Part shown: piece after piece, positions 53,451 through 61,960 of the stretch
How positions within the stretch are numbered: position 1 is the stretch's first letter
How the letters are laid out: each line of letters begins with the position of its first letter
NCBI RefSeq assembly: GCF_022829385.1
Contig: NZ_JAKSXX010000245.1
Coordinates: 1-64,000 of the forward strand
Direction: 5' to 3'
Length of the DNA stretch: 64,000 nucleotides
DNA from: Methylobacterium sp. J-070
Lineage (GTDB): Bacteria > Pseudomonadota > Alphaproteobacteria > Rhizobiales > Beijerinckiaceae
Notes under the pieces: generated by a model
The model's input: the letters and a program-made list of their open reading frames with translations, nothing else
What the model was told of the DNA's origin: nothing
Databases searched by the model: none
Translations under genes and position numbers: made by a program

Positions 53451-54218
53451 TCAGGACAGCATCCGGGTGTCACCGTCGATGGAGATCGCCTGGCCCGAGA
53501 TGCTCCGGCCGCGGGCCGAGCAGAGCAGCAGGATCTGATCGGCGAGCTGCCCCGCGGTGACGTATTCCTTGACCGACACGAACGAGAAGGCGCGGGCCTC
53601 CATCTCGGCGAAGCTGGTGCCCTGCTGCTGGGCCTTGGATTCGAGCACCCGCCGCTGGCGGTCGCCGGCGACCAGTCCCGGCAGGATCGCGTTCACCCGG
53701 ATCCCGGCGCCGCCGAGTTCGATGGCGAGCGACTTGGTGAAGCCGATCACCCCCCATTTGGCTGCCGCGTAGGGGCTGCGCAGGGCGAAGCCGAACTTGC
53801 CGGCCGCCGAGGACAGGTTGACGATCGAGGCGTTCGCGCTCTGGCGGAGGTGCGGCACCGCCAGCCGCGCGCAGTTGAACTGGCTGGTCAGGCACACGGT
53901 GAGGCATCGGTCCCACTCCTCCGGGGCGATCTCCTCCACGCGGCCGGTCGGCCCGGCGATGCCGGCATTGTTCACCAGCACGTCGAGGCCGCCGAGGAAG
54001 TCGACCGCCTGATCCATCATCGTGGCGACCGCATCGCGGTCGGCCACGTCGGTAAGGCTGCGCCCCACGGCGTCCGGCAGCCCGGCGAGCGCGTCCGTAT
54101 CGATGTCGCAGGCGAAGACCCGCGCGCCCTCCGCCAGAAAGGCGTCGACGACGCCGCGTCCGATTCCCGCGGCGCCCGCCGTGACCAGCACGCGCAGGCC
54201 GGCAATCCCGAGATCCAT
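53451..54218 (-). CDS. Short-chain dehydrogenase/reductase (SDR)
   Basis: This 255-aa NAD(P)-dependent oxidoreductase has TAGAAGIGRGVV (residues ~13-24, cofactor loop), an acidic Asp after the second strand (FACDIDTDAL) favouring NAD, NNAGIAG, and the catalytic Ser / YAAAK pattern (SIVNLSSAAG, SPYAAAKWG). The C-terminus GQAISIDGDTRMLS is typical of classical SDRs. AAGGGG precedes the ATG. It starts 2 bases after the stop of the GntR gene, so the two form one transcription unit divergent from the ABC operon. Substrate unknown, likely a hydroxy acid or sugar acid. Confidence 0.9.
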   Translation of the reverse strand: MDLGIAGLRVLVTAGAAGIGRGVVDAFLAEGARVFACDIDTDALAGLPDAVGRSLTDVADRDAVATMMDQAVDFLGGLDVLVNNAGIAGPTGRVEEIAPEEWDRCLTVCLTSQFNCARLAVPHLRQSANASIVNLSSAAGKFGFALRSPYAAAKWGVIGFTKSLAIELGGAGIRVNAILPGLVAGDRQRRVLESKAQQQGTSFAEMEARAFSFVSVKEYVTAGQLADQILLLCSARGRSISGQAISIDGDTRMLS

Positions 54219-54220
54219 GG

Positions 54221-54934
54221 TCAATCCCCTTCGTGAGCGTCCCGCAATCCGCCGCGGGCCATGATGAAAGCCGCCGCCTCGCGGATATCGGCCGCGATGG
54301 CGGCCGCGGCCCCGGATCCGTCCCGGATCTCGATCGCCGCCAGCGCCTCCGCGTGCCGCCGCAGCGCGAAGCCCTGGAGCAGCCGCTCCGGATGGGCGCG
54401 CAGGTCCAGGTTGATCACCGGACCCGCCTTCAGCCACAGGCGGGCGATGATCTCCTGCAGGGGCGCCAGCCCGCAGGCGCCGTAGATCGCGAAATGCAGG
54501 TCGCGGTTGAGCTGGACGGCCCGGGCGCGATCGGGTCGCGCCGCCTCCGCCTCGGCCCGGAACGCCGCCTCGGCCCGGCGGATCGCCGCAAGCTCGGTGG
54601 CGGTCCTCCGCTCGGCCGCCCGGGCGACGGCGAGGCCCTCCACCGCGATGCGGGTCTCGGCCAGCGCCCGGAACGCCGCCGCACCCATCACCGGCACCCG
54701 GATCACCCGGTTCGGGGCCACCTCCAGAACGCCGTCGGCCGCGAGGCGGCTCACCGCCTCGCGCACCGGCATCACCGAGACGCCGAGGGCCGCCGCGCTC
54801 TGGCGCAGGGACAGCCGATCGCCCGGCGCCAGCCGCCCGGACGCGAGGAGGTCCGAGAGCGCCTCGTAGACCGTGTCGGACAGGGTCCGCCGCGCGAGCT
54901 GCGGCAGTTCGGCGAGGGCCGTGGTGGAATTCAT
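54221..54934 (-). CDS. GntR family transcriptional regulator (FCD domain)
   Basis: This 237-aa regulator has a winged helix (SDTVYEALSDLLASGRLAPGDRLS, ALGVSVMPVREAVSRLAADG) and an FCD domain (LNRDLHFAIYGACG, RRHAEALAAIEI). The recognition helix reads VMPVREA instead of the common RTPVREA. It is divergent from the ABC operon, and a strong palindrome lies between them, so it most likely represses both operons and is released by the transported substrate or a derivative. Confidence 0.92.
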   Translation of the reverse strand: MNSTTALAELPQLARRTLSDTVYEALSDLLASGRLAPGDRLSLRQSAAALGVSVMPVREAVSRLAADGVLEVAPNRVIRVPVMGAAAFRALAETRIAVEGLAVARAAERRTATELAAIRRAEAAFRAEAEAARPDRARAVQLNRDLHFAIYGACGLAPLQEIIARLWLKAGPVINLDLRAHPERLLQGFALRRHAEALAAIEIRDGSGAAAAIAADIREAAAFIMARGGLRDAHEGD

Positions 54935-54970
54935 ATGCCGACACTAGACGGATCAGGCACTATCGCGCTA

Positions 54971-54987
54971 GTGATCTGTGATCACAG
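54971..54987. promoter_or_regulatory. Palindromic operator between the GntR and ABC operons
   Basis: CTGTGATCACAG (54976-54987) is a perfect 12-bp palindrome, and GTGATC...GATCAC (54971-54985, 3-base spacer) is an overlapping second palindrome. It lies 37 bases before the GntR start and 66 bases before the binding-protein start, where it could cover both promoters. Confidence 0.65.
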
Positions 54988-55052
54988 TTTGGGCGAGGGC
55001 CATAAGAGCCCGCGCAAAAGCCCGGCTGGAGGAAACGCACGGGAGCGGAACG

Positions 55053-56312
55053 ATGACGGACCGGTTCGGGGATCCCCTTTCTCGCCGCAGCCTGCTGCAA
55101 GCCGGCGGCGCGGCCCTGATCGCCCCGGCTCTGGCCAGTCCGGCCCTGTCCCAGGGGCAGCCGGACGTGATCCGGATCGGCCACCTGACCCCGCGCACCG
55201 GGTTCCTCGGGCCGCTTGGCGAGTTCGCCGTCCAGGCCGCGCAACTGGCGGTGGAGGAGATCAACGCGGCCGGCGGGATCGGCGGCCGGAAGGTCGAACT
55301 GCTCTCCGAGGACAGCGTCAACCCGCAGACCGCATCGGCCAAGGCCGAGCGCATGGTTCAGCGGGACCGGGTCGCCTGCCTCGTCGGCGAGATCAACTCC
55401 GCTTCGGCGCTGGCGATCAGCCAGGTGGCCCAGCGCGAGAAGATCCTGTTCATCAACACCGGCGCCAACTCGGACGCGCTGCGCGGCGCGGACTGCAAGC
55501 GGTTCATGTTCCACGTCGAGGCCCAGAACACCATGATGGTGCGGGCCTGCGGGCGCGCCCTTCTCGACCGCGGGCTGATCAAGGGCCGGAAGGTCTACGC
55601 GCTCACCGCCGATTACGCCTTCGGCCACGATCTCCTGAAGCAGGCCAAGAAGTACTTTGCCGCCAATGACGCGACCCTGGTGGGCGAGGACCTGATCCCC
55701 ACGGAGCTCACCGACTTCTCGCCGTTCCTGCTGAAGCTCCGGCAGGCCCGGCCGGACCTCGTGATCTGCAACCTCGCGGGGGCGCAGATCACCAACTTCC
55801 TCAAGCAGTTCAGCGAGTTCGGCCTGCCGTTCCCGGTCGCGGGCTTCGGCTTCGACACGGCCCTCGCCTGGGGCGCCGGGCCGGGCAACTTCCTCGGCAC
55901 CTGGCCGGTGATCTGGCATCACCTGATCGACTCGCCCTCGGCCAAGGCTTTCGTCGCCGCCTTCAGAGCCAAGTACAAGAAGCCGCCGGAGAACCAGGGC
56001 TGGGGCGATTATACCGCGCTCAAGATCGTGGCGCAGTCGATGAACGCCCTGAAGTCCACCGAGTCGATCAAGGTCGTCGAGCACCTGGAATCCGGCGCGA
56101 AGTTCGACATCGCCAAGGTCCGGGAGGGCTATTTCCGGGCCTGGGACCACGAGCTGATGCAGGAGATGTTCGCCATCACGGCCCTTCCGGCGGATCAGGT
56201 GAAGAACCCCTACGACATCTTCACCTCGTCCCCGCCGCTGCCGGGTCCCGGCGAGAGCCTGGAACTGCTCGCCACCACCCGCGACGAGAACGCCTGCACC
56301 TTCCCGGCGTGA
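55053..56312 (+). CDS. Branched-chain-amino-acid-type ABC substrate-binding protein
   Basis: This 419-aa periplasmic protein has an N-terminal Tat-like signal (LSRRSLLQAGGAALIAPALA) and a type I periplasmic-binding fold (IRIGHLTPRTGFLGPLGEFA, VEEINAAGGIGGRKVELLSEDS, VACLVGEINSASALAISQVA). The Leu/Ile/Val-binding family also binds amides, urea, aromatic acids and quaternary amines, so the ligand is open. GGAGCGGAACG precedes the ATG at 55053. It is the first gene of the operon SBP-livH-livMGF fusion-dehydrogenase-cleavage enzyme. Confidence 0.9.
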   Translation: MTDRFGDPLSRRSLLQAGGAALIAPALASPALSQGQPDVIRIGHLTPRTGFLGPLGEFAVQAAQLAVEEINAAGGIGGRKVELLSEDSVNPQTASAKAERMVQRDRVACLVGEINSASALAISQVAQREKILFINTGANSDALRGADCKRFMFHVEAQNTMMVRACGRALLDRGLIKGRKVYALTADYAFGHDLLKQAKKYFAANDATLVGEDLIPTELTDFSPFLLKLRQARPDLVICNLAGAQITNFLKQFSEFGLPFPVAGFGFDTALAWGAGPGNFLGTWPVIWHHLIDSPSAKAFVAAFRAKYKKPPENQGWGDYTALKIVAQSMNALKSTESIKVVEHLESGAKFDIAKVREGYFRAWDHELMQEMFAITALPADQVKNPYDIFTSSPPLPGPGESLELLATTRDENACTFPA

Positions 56313-56319
56313 GGCGGCC

Positions 56320-57195
56320 ATGCAGCTCGTCTTCATCCTGGAGCAGGTGCTCAACGGCCTCCTCATCGGGGTCCAGTACCTGCTGATCGCCCTCGGCCTG
56401 TCGCTGATCTTCAGCCTCGGCGGCATCGTGAACCTCGCCCACGGCGCCTTCTACGCCATCGGCGCCTACGTGACGGTTCTGCTGACGCCGTCGATCGGCT
56501 TCGGCGGCGCTCTCGTCGCCTCGCCGCTGGTGGTGGGCCTGCTCGGCCTCGTGATCGAGCGGTTCCTGCTGCGGCGCTTCTACCGGGGCGACCCGACGCT
56601 CGGCCTGCTCCTCACCTTCGGGCTCGCCATGGTGGCCGAGCAAGCCCTGCGCATGGCCTTCGGGGCGGCCCCGGTCCCGTTCGGGATCCCGCTTTGGTTG
56701 CGCGGGCAGGTCTTCATCGGCGACCTGATCTACTCGCGCTACCGGCTCTCGATCCTGGTTGTGGCGCTTGCCTGCGTCGCCGGCCTGTGGTTGCTCCTGA
56801 CCCGCACCAGCTTCGGGCGCGTGGTCCGGGCCGGCGTGCAGAACCCCGACATGGTGGCGGCGCTTGGCATCTCGCTGCGGCCCTACATGACCGCCGTGGT
56901 GACGATCGCGGTCGGGCTCGCGGCCCTGGCCGGGACCATGATGGCTCCGGTGACCGGCGTGCATCCCGCCATGGGCGCCGAGATCCTGACCTTCGCCTTC
57001 GTGGTCGTGGTGATCGGCGGCCTCGGCTCGTTCTGGGGCGTGGTGCTCGCCGCCCTGATCGTCGGGGTGGTCCGGGGCTTGACCGCCTATGCCTATCCGC
57101 CGGCCACCGAGGCCGCCGTCTACGCCCTCATGGTGCTGGTCCTGCTGCTGCGCCCGCGTGGCCTGTTCGGCGAGCACATCGCGCGGTTCGAGTGA
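56320..57195 (+). CDS. livH: Branched-chain-amino-acid-type ABC permease, LivH-like
   Basis: This 291-aa inner-membrane protein has about eight membrane helices. It matches LivH: NGLLIGVQYLLIALGLSLIFSLGGIVNLAHGAF at residues ~9-41, LLLTFGLAMVAEQALR, then RAGVQNPDMVAALGISL and the C-terminal VIGGLGSFWGVVLAALIVG. It starts 7 bases after the binding-protein stop. It pairs with the LivM-like half of the next gene to make the transmembrane channel. Confidence 0.93.
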   Translation: MQLVFILEQVLNGLLIGVQYLLIALGLSLIFSLGGIVNLAHGAFYAIGAYVTVLLTPSIGFGGALVASPLVVGLLGLVIERFLLRRFYRGDPTLGLLLTFGLAMVAEQALRMAFGAAPVPFGIPLWLRGQVFIGDLIYSRYRLSILVVALACVAGLWLLLTRTSFGRVVRAGVQNPDMVAALGISLRPYMTAVVTIAVGLAALAGTMMAPVTGVHPAMGAEILTFAFVVVVIGGLGSFWGVVLAALIVGVVRGLTAYAYPPATEAAVYALMVLVLLLRPRGLFGEHIARFE

Positions 57196-57209
57196 GCGGA
57201 GAGCGTCCC

Positions 57210-59768
57210 ATGGCCGGAACCGCCGAACCGCTGCCCCTGGCCGCGCCCCAGCGCGGGCTGATCCTGCGCGAGAGCCGGCAGCTCTGGGCGGCACTGGCTG
57301 CCCTGATCGTCCTGCCCTTCGCCCTCGACGCGATCGGCCTGACGCTGATCACCGCCACCGACGTGGTGCTGTTCGCGCTCGCCGTGCTGGGCCTCAACAT
57401 CCTCGTCGGCTGGACCGGGCTGACCTCCTTCGGCCACGGGGCCTGGTTCGGGATCGGCGCCTACGCGGTGGCGATCCTGCAGACGCGGCTGTTCCCCGGC
57501 GACATGGCGCTGCCGCTGCTGGGGGCGCTGGCGATCACCGGGCTGGCGGCGCTCGCCGCCGGCGGGCTGATCCTGCGGCGGCGGGGCGTCTACTTCTCGC
57601 TTCTGACGCTCGCCTTCACGGCGATGCTCTACGCCATCGCGTTCCGCTGGACCGACCTGACCGGCGGCGAGAACGGCATCGGCAACCTGCACCGCTGGGC
57701 GGCCCTGCAGGAACCCGGCGCCTACTATGCCGCCGTGTCGGGCGTCGCCTTCGCGGTGCTGGTCGGCCTGTGGCGGTTCCGCCGGTCGCCGATGGGCACC
57801 GTGCTGGTGGCAATCCGCGAGAACGAGCAGCGGGCCGGCTTCCTGGGCTACGCCACCAACCGCTACAAGCTCGCGGCCTTCGTGATCTCGGCGACGATCA
57901 CCGGGCTCGCCGGGGCGCTCTCCGCCTACAGCCACCGCTTCACCTCGGCCGACCCGATCTCCATCGCCTTCTCGGGCGAACTGCTCGCCATGGTGGTGAT
58001 CGGCGGGATGCGCTCGTTCCTCGGGCCGGCGCTCGGGGCGCTGTTCTACATCCTGTTCCGCGAGTTCCTGTCGATCTACACCGCCGACTGGCTCTTGTAT
58101 TTCGGCCTGCTGTTCGTCGGCTTCATCGTGTTCTCGCCGGACGGGCTGGTGGGCATCGCGGCGCGCCTGGCGAAGCCCTTCCGGCCGGCGCCGTCCGCGG
58201 GGGCGGCGATGTCGGCCCGGCGCGCCGGTGCCTCAGGGCGTGTCCCGGCGCGCTTCATCGCGGAGGGCCGCACCGGGGGTCCCGTCCTCTCCGCCGAGGC
58301 CATCAAGAAGAGCTTCGGGCCGGTGGCGGCGGTGCGCGGCGTGTCCTTCGCGGTGGCCGACCGGACGCTCCACGCGCTGATCGGCCCGAACGGTGCCGGC
58401 AAGACCACGGCCTTCAACCTGCTCTCCGGGATGTTCCGGCCGGATTCAGGGCACATCGTCCTCGACGGGCAACCGATCGCCGGGCTGGAGCCGCACGCCA
58501 TCACCCGGGCCGGGATCGGACGCTCGTTCCAGATCACCAACCTGTTCCCCGGCCTGTCCGTGGAGGAGAACGTCCGCCTTGCCGTCCAGGCCCGCCACCC
58601 GGGGCATTTCAGCCCCTGGCGGAACGCCCTCGGCATCCGCGAGATCGCCGACGACACCGCCGAGCTGCTGCGGTGGGCGGGGCTGGCGGGCATCGAGCGC
58701 GCGGAGGCCGGCAGCCTGTCGTACGGCGGCCAGCGGCTCCTCGACATGGGTCTGGCGCTCGCCACGCGCCCGCGGGTGCTGCTCCTCGACGAGCCCCTCG
58801 CCGGCCTCGCGGCGGCCGAACGCGAGCGCGTCGGCGCCCTGATCAAGGCGCTCTCGGCCGACATCCCGGTCCTGCTGGTGGAGCACGACATCGACCGCGT
58901 GTTCCGGCTCGCCGACCGGGTCACCGTGATGGCCGACGGGGCCGTGCTGGTCGACGGCTCGGTGGCGGAGGCCCGGGACGATGCCCGGGTCCAGGCGGTC
59001 TATCTCGGCTCGGGCACCGCGGCGATCGCCGCCAAGCCCCGGGCGAGCGCCGCCGAGGCCGAGACGCTGCTGGCCATGGAGGGCGTCGACACCTTCTACG
59101 GCAAGTCGCACATCCTCAACGGCGTGGACCTGGCGGTCCGCCGGGGCGAGGTGGTGGCGCTGCTCGGCCGCAACGGCGCCGGCAAGTCGACCCTGCTCAA
59201 GACCCTGATCGGCACCGCACCCCCGGCCGCCGGCCGGATCGTCCTCGGCGGCCGCGACATCGCCGGCCTGTCGCCGGACCGGATCGCCCGACTCGGCATC
59301 GGCTACGTGCCGCAGGGGCGGGCGCTGTTCGCCGGGATGAGCGTCGCCGAGAATCTCGGGCTCGGCCGGCTGCGGCGGCTCACCGGTGCGGGCGTCCACT
59401 GGGACGAGGACAAGGTGCTTGAGGTCTTCCCCCGCCTGAAGGAGCGCTGGAGCGTCGATGCCGCGCGCCTGTCGGGCGGCGAGCAGCAGATGGTGGCGGT
59501 GGCCCGCGCCCTCTCGGGCGACACCCGGCTCCTGCTCCTCGACGAGCCCTTCGAGGGCCTCTCGCCGGCCGTGACCGAGGAGCTGTTCGAGGCGTTCGAC
59601 CGTTTGCGCCGCGAGATCGCGATCATCCTGGTGGATCATCACCTCGACCTCGCCCTGGCGCTCTCGGACCGCACCGTCGCGCTGGAACGGGGGAGCGTCC
59701 AGTGGGCCGGCGAGTCGCGCCTCCTGCGCGACGATCAGGAACTGCGGCGGAAGGTGTTGTGGCTATGA
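57210..59768 (+). CDS. LivM-LivG-LivF triple fusion: ABC permease with two ATPase domains
   Basis: One uninterrupted 852-aa frame holds three proteins that are usually separate. Residues ~1-325 are a LivM permease (LNILVGWTGLTSFGHGAWF, VIGGMRSFLGPALGALFY). ATPase 1 (LivG type) has Walker A GPNGAGKT at 392-399 and signature LSYGGQR; ATPase 2 (LivF type) has Walker A GRNGAGKS at 653-660 and signature LSGGEQQMVAVARAL, with Walker B LLLLDEPFEG. Linkers at ~325-360 and ~610-630 are Ala/Pro-rich. With LivH this would give a complete importer from two polypeptides. The start ATG 57210 is 15 bases after livH, and the stop overlaps the next gene (ATGA). Confidence 0.92.
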   Translation: MAGTAEPLPLAAPQRGLILRESRQLWAALAALIVLPFALDAIGLTLITATDVVLFALAVLGLNILVGWTGLTSFGHGAWFGIGAYAVAILQTRLFPGDMALPLLGALAITGLAALAAGGLILRRRGVYFSLLTLAFTAMLYAIAFRWTDLTGGENGIGNLHRWAALQEPGAYYAAVSGVAFAVLVGLWRFRRSPMGTVLVAIRENEQRAGFLGYATNRYKLAAFVISATITGLAGALSAYSHRFTSADPISIAFSGELLAMVVIGGMRSFLGPALGALFYILFREFLSIYTADWLLYFGLLFVGFIVFSPDGLVGIAARLAKPFRPAPSAGAAMSARRAGASGRVPARFIAEGRTGGPVLSAEAIKKSFGPVAAVRGVSFAVADRTLHALIGPNGAGKTTAFNLLSGMFRPDSGHIVLDGQPIAGLEPHAITRAGIGRSFQITNLFPGLSVEENVRLAVQARHPGHFSPWRNALGIREIADDTAELLRWAGLAGIERAEAGSLSYGGQRLLDMGLALATRPRVLLLDEPLAGLAAAERERVGALIKALSADIPVLLVEHDIDRVFRLADRVTVMADGAVLVDGSVAEARDDARVQAVYLGSGTAAIAAKPRASAAEAETLLAMEGVDTFYGKSHILNGVDLAVRRGEVVALLGRNGAGKSTLLKTLIGTAPPAAGRIVLGGRDIAGLSPDRIARLGIGYVPQGRALFAGMSVAENLGLGRLRRLTGAGVHWDEDKVLEVFPRLKERWSVDAARLSGGEQQMVAVARALSGDTRLLLLDEPFEGLSPAVTEELFEAFDRLRREIAIILVDHHLDLALALSDRTVALERGSVQWAGESRLLRDDQELRRKVLWL

Positions 59769-60688
59769 CCGAGAGCGTCGCGATCGTCGGTGCCGGCCTG
59801 ATCGGCCGGGCCTGGGCGATGATCTTCGCCCGCGCGGGCTGGGACGTGCGGCTCTTCGATGCCGCGGACGGCGTCGCCGCGGCCGCGGTCCCGCTCTGCG
59901 CCGAGGGTCTGCGGACGCTCGCGGCGAACGGCCTCTGTCGTGACCCGGAGGGCGCGGCGGGCCGCATCAGAGCGGCCGACAGCCTCGCTGCCGCGCTCGA
60001 CGGGGTCGGCTTCGTCCAGGAGAACGGGCCGGAGCGGCTCGACGTGAAGCGGAGCCTCTTCGCCGAGCTCGACGCGCAGGCGCCGTCCGAGGCGATCATC
60101 GCCTCCTCCTCGTCGGCGATCCGGTGCTCCCTGTTCACGGAGGATCTGCCGGGCCGGGCGCGCTGCCTGATCGGCCACCCGGTGAACCCGCCCCACCTGA
60201 TCCCGCTGGTGGAGATCTCCGGCGCACCCTGGACGGACCCGGCGGTGCTGGCACGCGCCCGGACCACCTACGAGACCATCGGCCAGGTCCCGATCACCGT
60301 GCTGAAGGAGATTGAGGGCTTCATCCTCAATCGCCTCCAGGGTGCCCTGCTGGCGGAGGCGTTCCGCCTCGCCTCGGAGGGATACGTGACCCCGCAGGAC
60401 CTCGACCGGACCGTCGCGGACGGGCTCGGCCTGCGCTGGAGCTTCATGGGCCCGTTCGAGACGATCGAGCTGAACGCGCCGGGGGGGATCGCCGATTACT
60501 GCGCGCGCTACACCGGGTTCTACAAGAGCCTCGCCGCCGATCCCGCACCGCCGAGCGTTTACGAGGCGCCCGCCACCGGTGCGATCCTGGCAAACTGGCA
60601 GGCGCCCGCCGACCTGCCCGCCCGCATGAACCGCCGCGACGCGCGGCTCGCGGCCCTGCGGGCCCACAAGGCTTCACAGAAGGACTGA
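59765..60688 (+). CDS. 3-hydroxyacyl-CoA dehydrogenase-like protein (lambda-crystallin / carnitine dehydrogenase type)
   Basis: This 307-aa NAD-dependent dehydrogenase has GAGLIG at residues 9-14, FVQENGPERLDVK, ASSSSAIRCS and the catalytic CLIGHPVNPPHLIPLVEI with its His, then GFILNRLQGALLAEA in the dimerisation domain. Length and the NPPHLIPLVE motif place it with the free-acid dehydrogenases (lambda-crystallin/L-gulonate or L-carnitine dehydrogenase) rather than fatty-acid beta-oxidation enzymes. It overlaps the transporter stop by ATGA and is followed 2 bases later by a beta-keto acid cleavage enzyme, the natural next step. Confidence 0.85.
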   Translation: MTESVAIVGAGLIGRAWAMIFARAGWDVRLFDAADGVAAAAVPLCAEGLRTLAANGLCRDPEGAAGRIRAADSLAAALDGVGFVQENGPERLDVKRSLFAELDAQAPSEAIIASSSSAIRCSLFTEDLPGRARCLIGHPVNPPHLIPLVEISGAPWTDPAVLARARTTYETIGQVPITVLKEIEGFILNRLQGALLAEAFRLASEGYVTPQDLDRTVADGLGLRWSFMGPFETIELNAPGGIADYCARYTGFYKSLAADPAPPSVYEAPATGAILANWQAPADLPARMNRRDARLAALRAHKASQKD

Positions 60689-60690
60689 GC

Positions 60691-61620
60691 ATGGCCTCAC
60701 AGCGGAAAGTCATCATCACCTGCGCGGTGACGGGCGCGATCCACACGCCCAGCATGTCGCCGCATCTCCCGGTCACGCCCGAGGAGATCGCCGATGCCGC
60801 CATCGGCGCCGCCGAGGCCGGCGCGGCGATCATCCACCTGCACGCGCGCAACCCGGAGACCGGTCAGCCGGACCAGTCGCCCGAGGCCTTCGCCAAGTTC
60901 CTGCCCGTAATCAAGCAGCGCTCGTCCTGCGTGGTGAACCTCACCACCGGCGGCGCGCCGACCATGTCGATCGAGGAGCGCGTGCGCCCGGCCGCGACCT
61001 TCCAGCCGGAGGTCGCCTCGCTGAACCTCGGCTCGATGAATTTCGGCCTGTTCGGCATGCTCGACCGCTTCAAGGACCTGAAGCACCAGTGGGAGCGGGA
61101 CTACCTCGGCAACAAGGACATCATCTTCCGCAACACGTTCGGGCAGATCGAGCACATCCTGACAACCTGCGGGCCGAACGGGACGCGGTTCGAGTTCGAG
61201 TGCTACGACACCGCCCATCTCTACAATCTCAAGTACTTCTTCGACCGCGGATTGGTGCAGGCGCCGCTGTTCATCCAGACGGTGTTCGGCCTGCAGGGCG
61301 GCATCGGCGCCCATCCCGACGACGTGATGCACATGAAGCGCACCGCCGACCGGCTGTTCGGCGACCAGTACCGCTGGTCGGTGCTGGGGGCGGGCCGCAA
61401 CCAGATGAACATCGCCGCCATGGCCGCCGCGATGGGCGGCAACGTCCGGGTCGGTCTTGAGGACAGCCTGTGGGACGGCCCCGGCAAGCTCGCCGAGACC
61501 AACGCCGCGCAGGTCCGGCGCGTCCGCTCGATCATCGAGGGGCTGGGCCTCGCGGTCGCATCGCCCGACGAGGCGCGGGAGATGCTGGCGCTCAAGGGCG
61601 GCGACAAGGTCGCGTTCTGA
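60691..61620 (+). CDS. Beta-keto acid cleavage enzyme (BKACE, DUF849)
   Basis: This 309-aa zinc enzyme of the Kce/BKACE family swaps the acyl part of a 3-keto acid with acetyl-CoA to give acetoacetyl-CoA plus a shorter product. The zinc ligands are His49 and His51 in IIHLHARNPETG and Glu257 in VGLEDSLW. FVIQTVFGLQGG-like sequence (LFIQTVFGLQGGIGAHPDD) is the family's CoA-side block. Known members cleave 3-keto-5-aminohexanoate or dehydrocarnitine; specificity residues cannot be judged here. It is the last gene of the operon. Confidence 0.9.
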   Translation: MASQRKVIITCAVTGAIHTPSMSPHLPVTPEEIADAAIGAAEAGAAIIHLHARNPETGQPDQSPEAFAKFLPVIKQRSSCVVNLTTGGAPTMSIEERVRPAATFQPEVASLNLGSMNFGLFGMLDRFKDLKHQWERDYLGNKDIIFRNTFGQIEHILTTCGPNGTRFEFECYDTAHLYNLKYFFDRGLVQAPLFIQTVFGLQGGIGAHPDDVMHMKRTADRLFGDQYRWSVLGAGRNQMNIAAMAAAMGGNVRVGLEDSLWDGPGKLAETNAAQVRRVRSIIEGLGLAVASPDEAREMLALKGGDKVAF

Positions 61621-61649
61621 GGGGCGATCGGGCCTGCAGGGCCGCGACG

Positions 61650-61670
61650 GGCGCCACGGGTCCGGGCGCC
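61650..61670 (+). terminator. Hairpin after the BKACE gene
   Basis: GGCGCC (61650-61655) pairs with GGCGCC (61665-61670) around a 9-base loop, 30 bases after the stop codon. No T run follows, so this is a weak terminator candidate. Confidence 0.35.
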
Positions 61671-61856
61671 TGAGTTGCGCTTGAGGAGCTGCGTTCAATC
61701 CGGGCGGCCGAAGGCCGTCCCGTCGTCCGCGCCAGCGGAGCGACGGGAGCGGTCCTGCCGGACCGCCTCGTTCCGCTCATCGGGATGCCAGATCGGCCAC
61801 TCGTATAGCGGCTGAAGCGCTGTCTCTCCGATGCGGATCACGACGCGCGACGCGGT

Positions 61857-61960
61857 CTCCTCCCCCTTGCGGGGAGGAGTTGGAAGCGGGGGTGGCGCAG
61901 ACGGCACCGCCGAGCCCCATCCGGAGCCACCCCCACCCCTCGCCGCGAGGGCGAGGGGAT
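61857..61960. repeat. REP-like double-hairpin intergenic element
   Basis: Two hairpins face each other: CTCCCC-CTTGC-GGGGAG on the left and CCTCGCC-GCGA-GGGCGAGG on the right. An inner pair, GGGGGTGGC (~61888-61896) and GCCACCCCC (~61926-61934), makes the whole unit an imperfect palindrome. This layout is that of the REP/BIME-type repeats common between genes of Methylobacterium and other GC-rich alphaproteobacteria. Confidence 0.6.
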
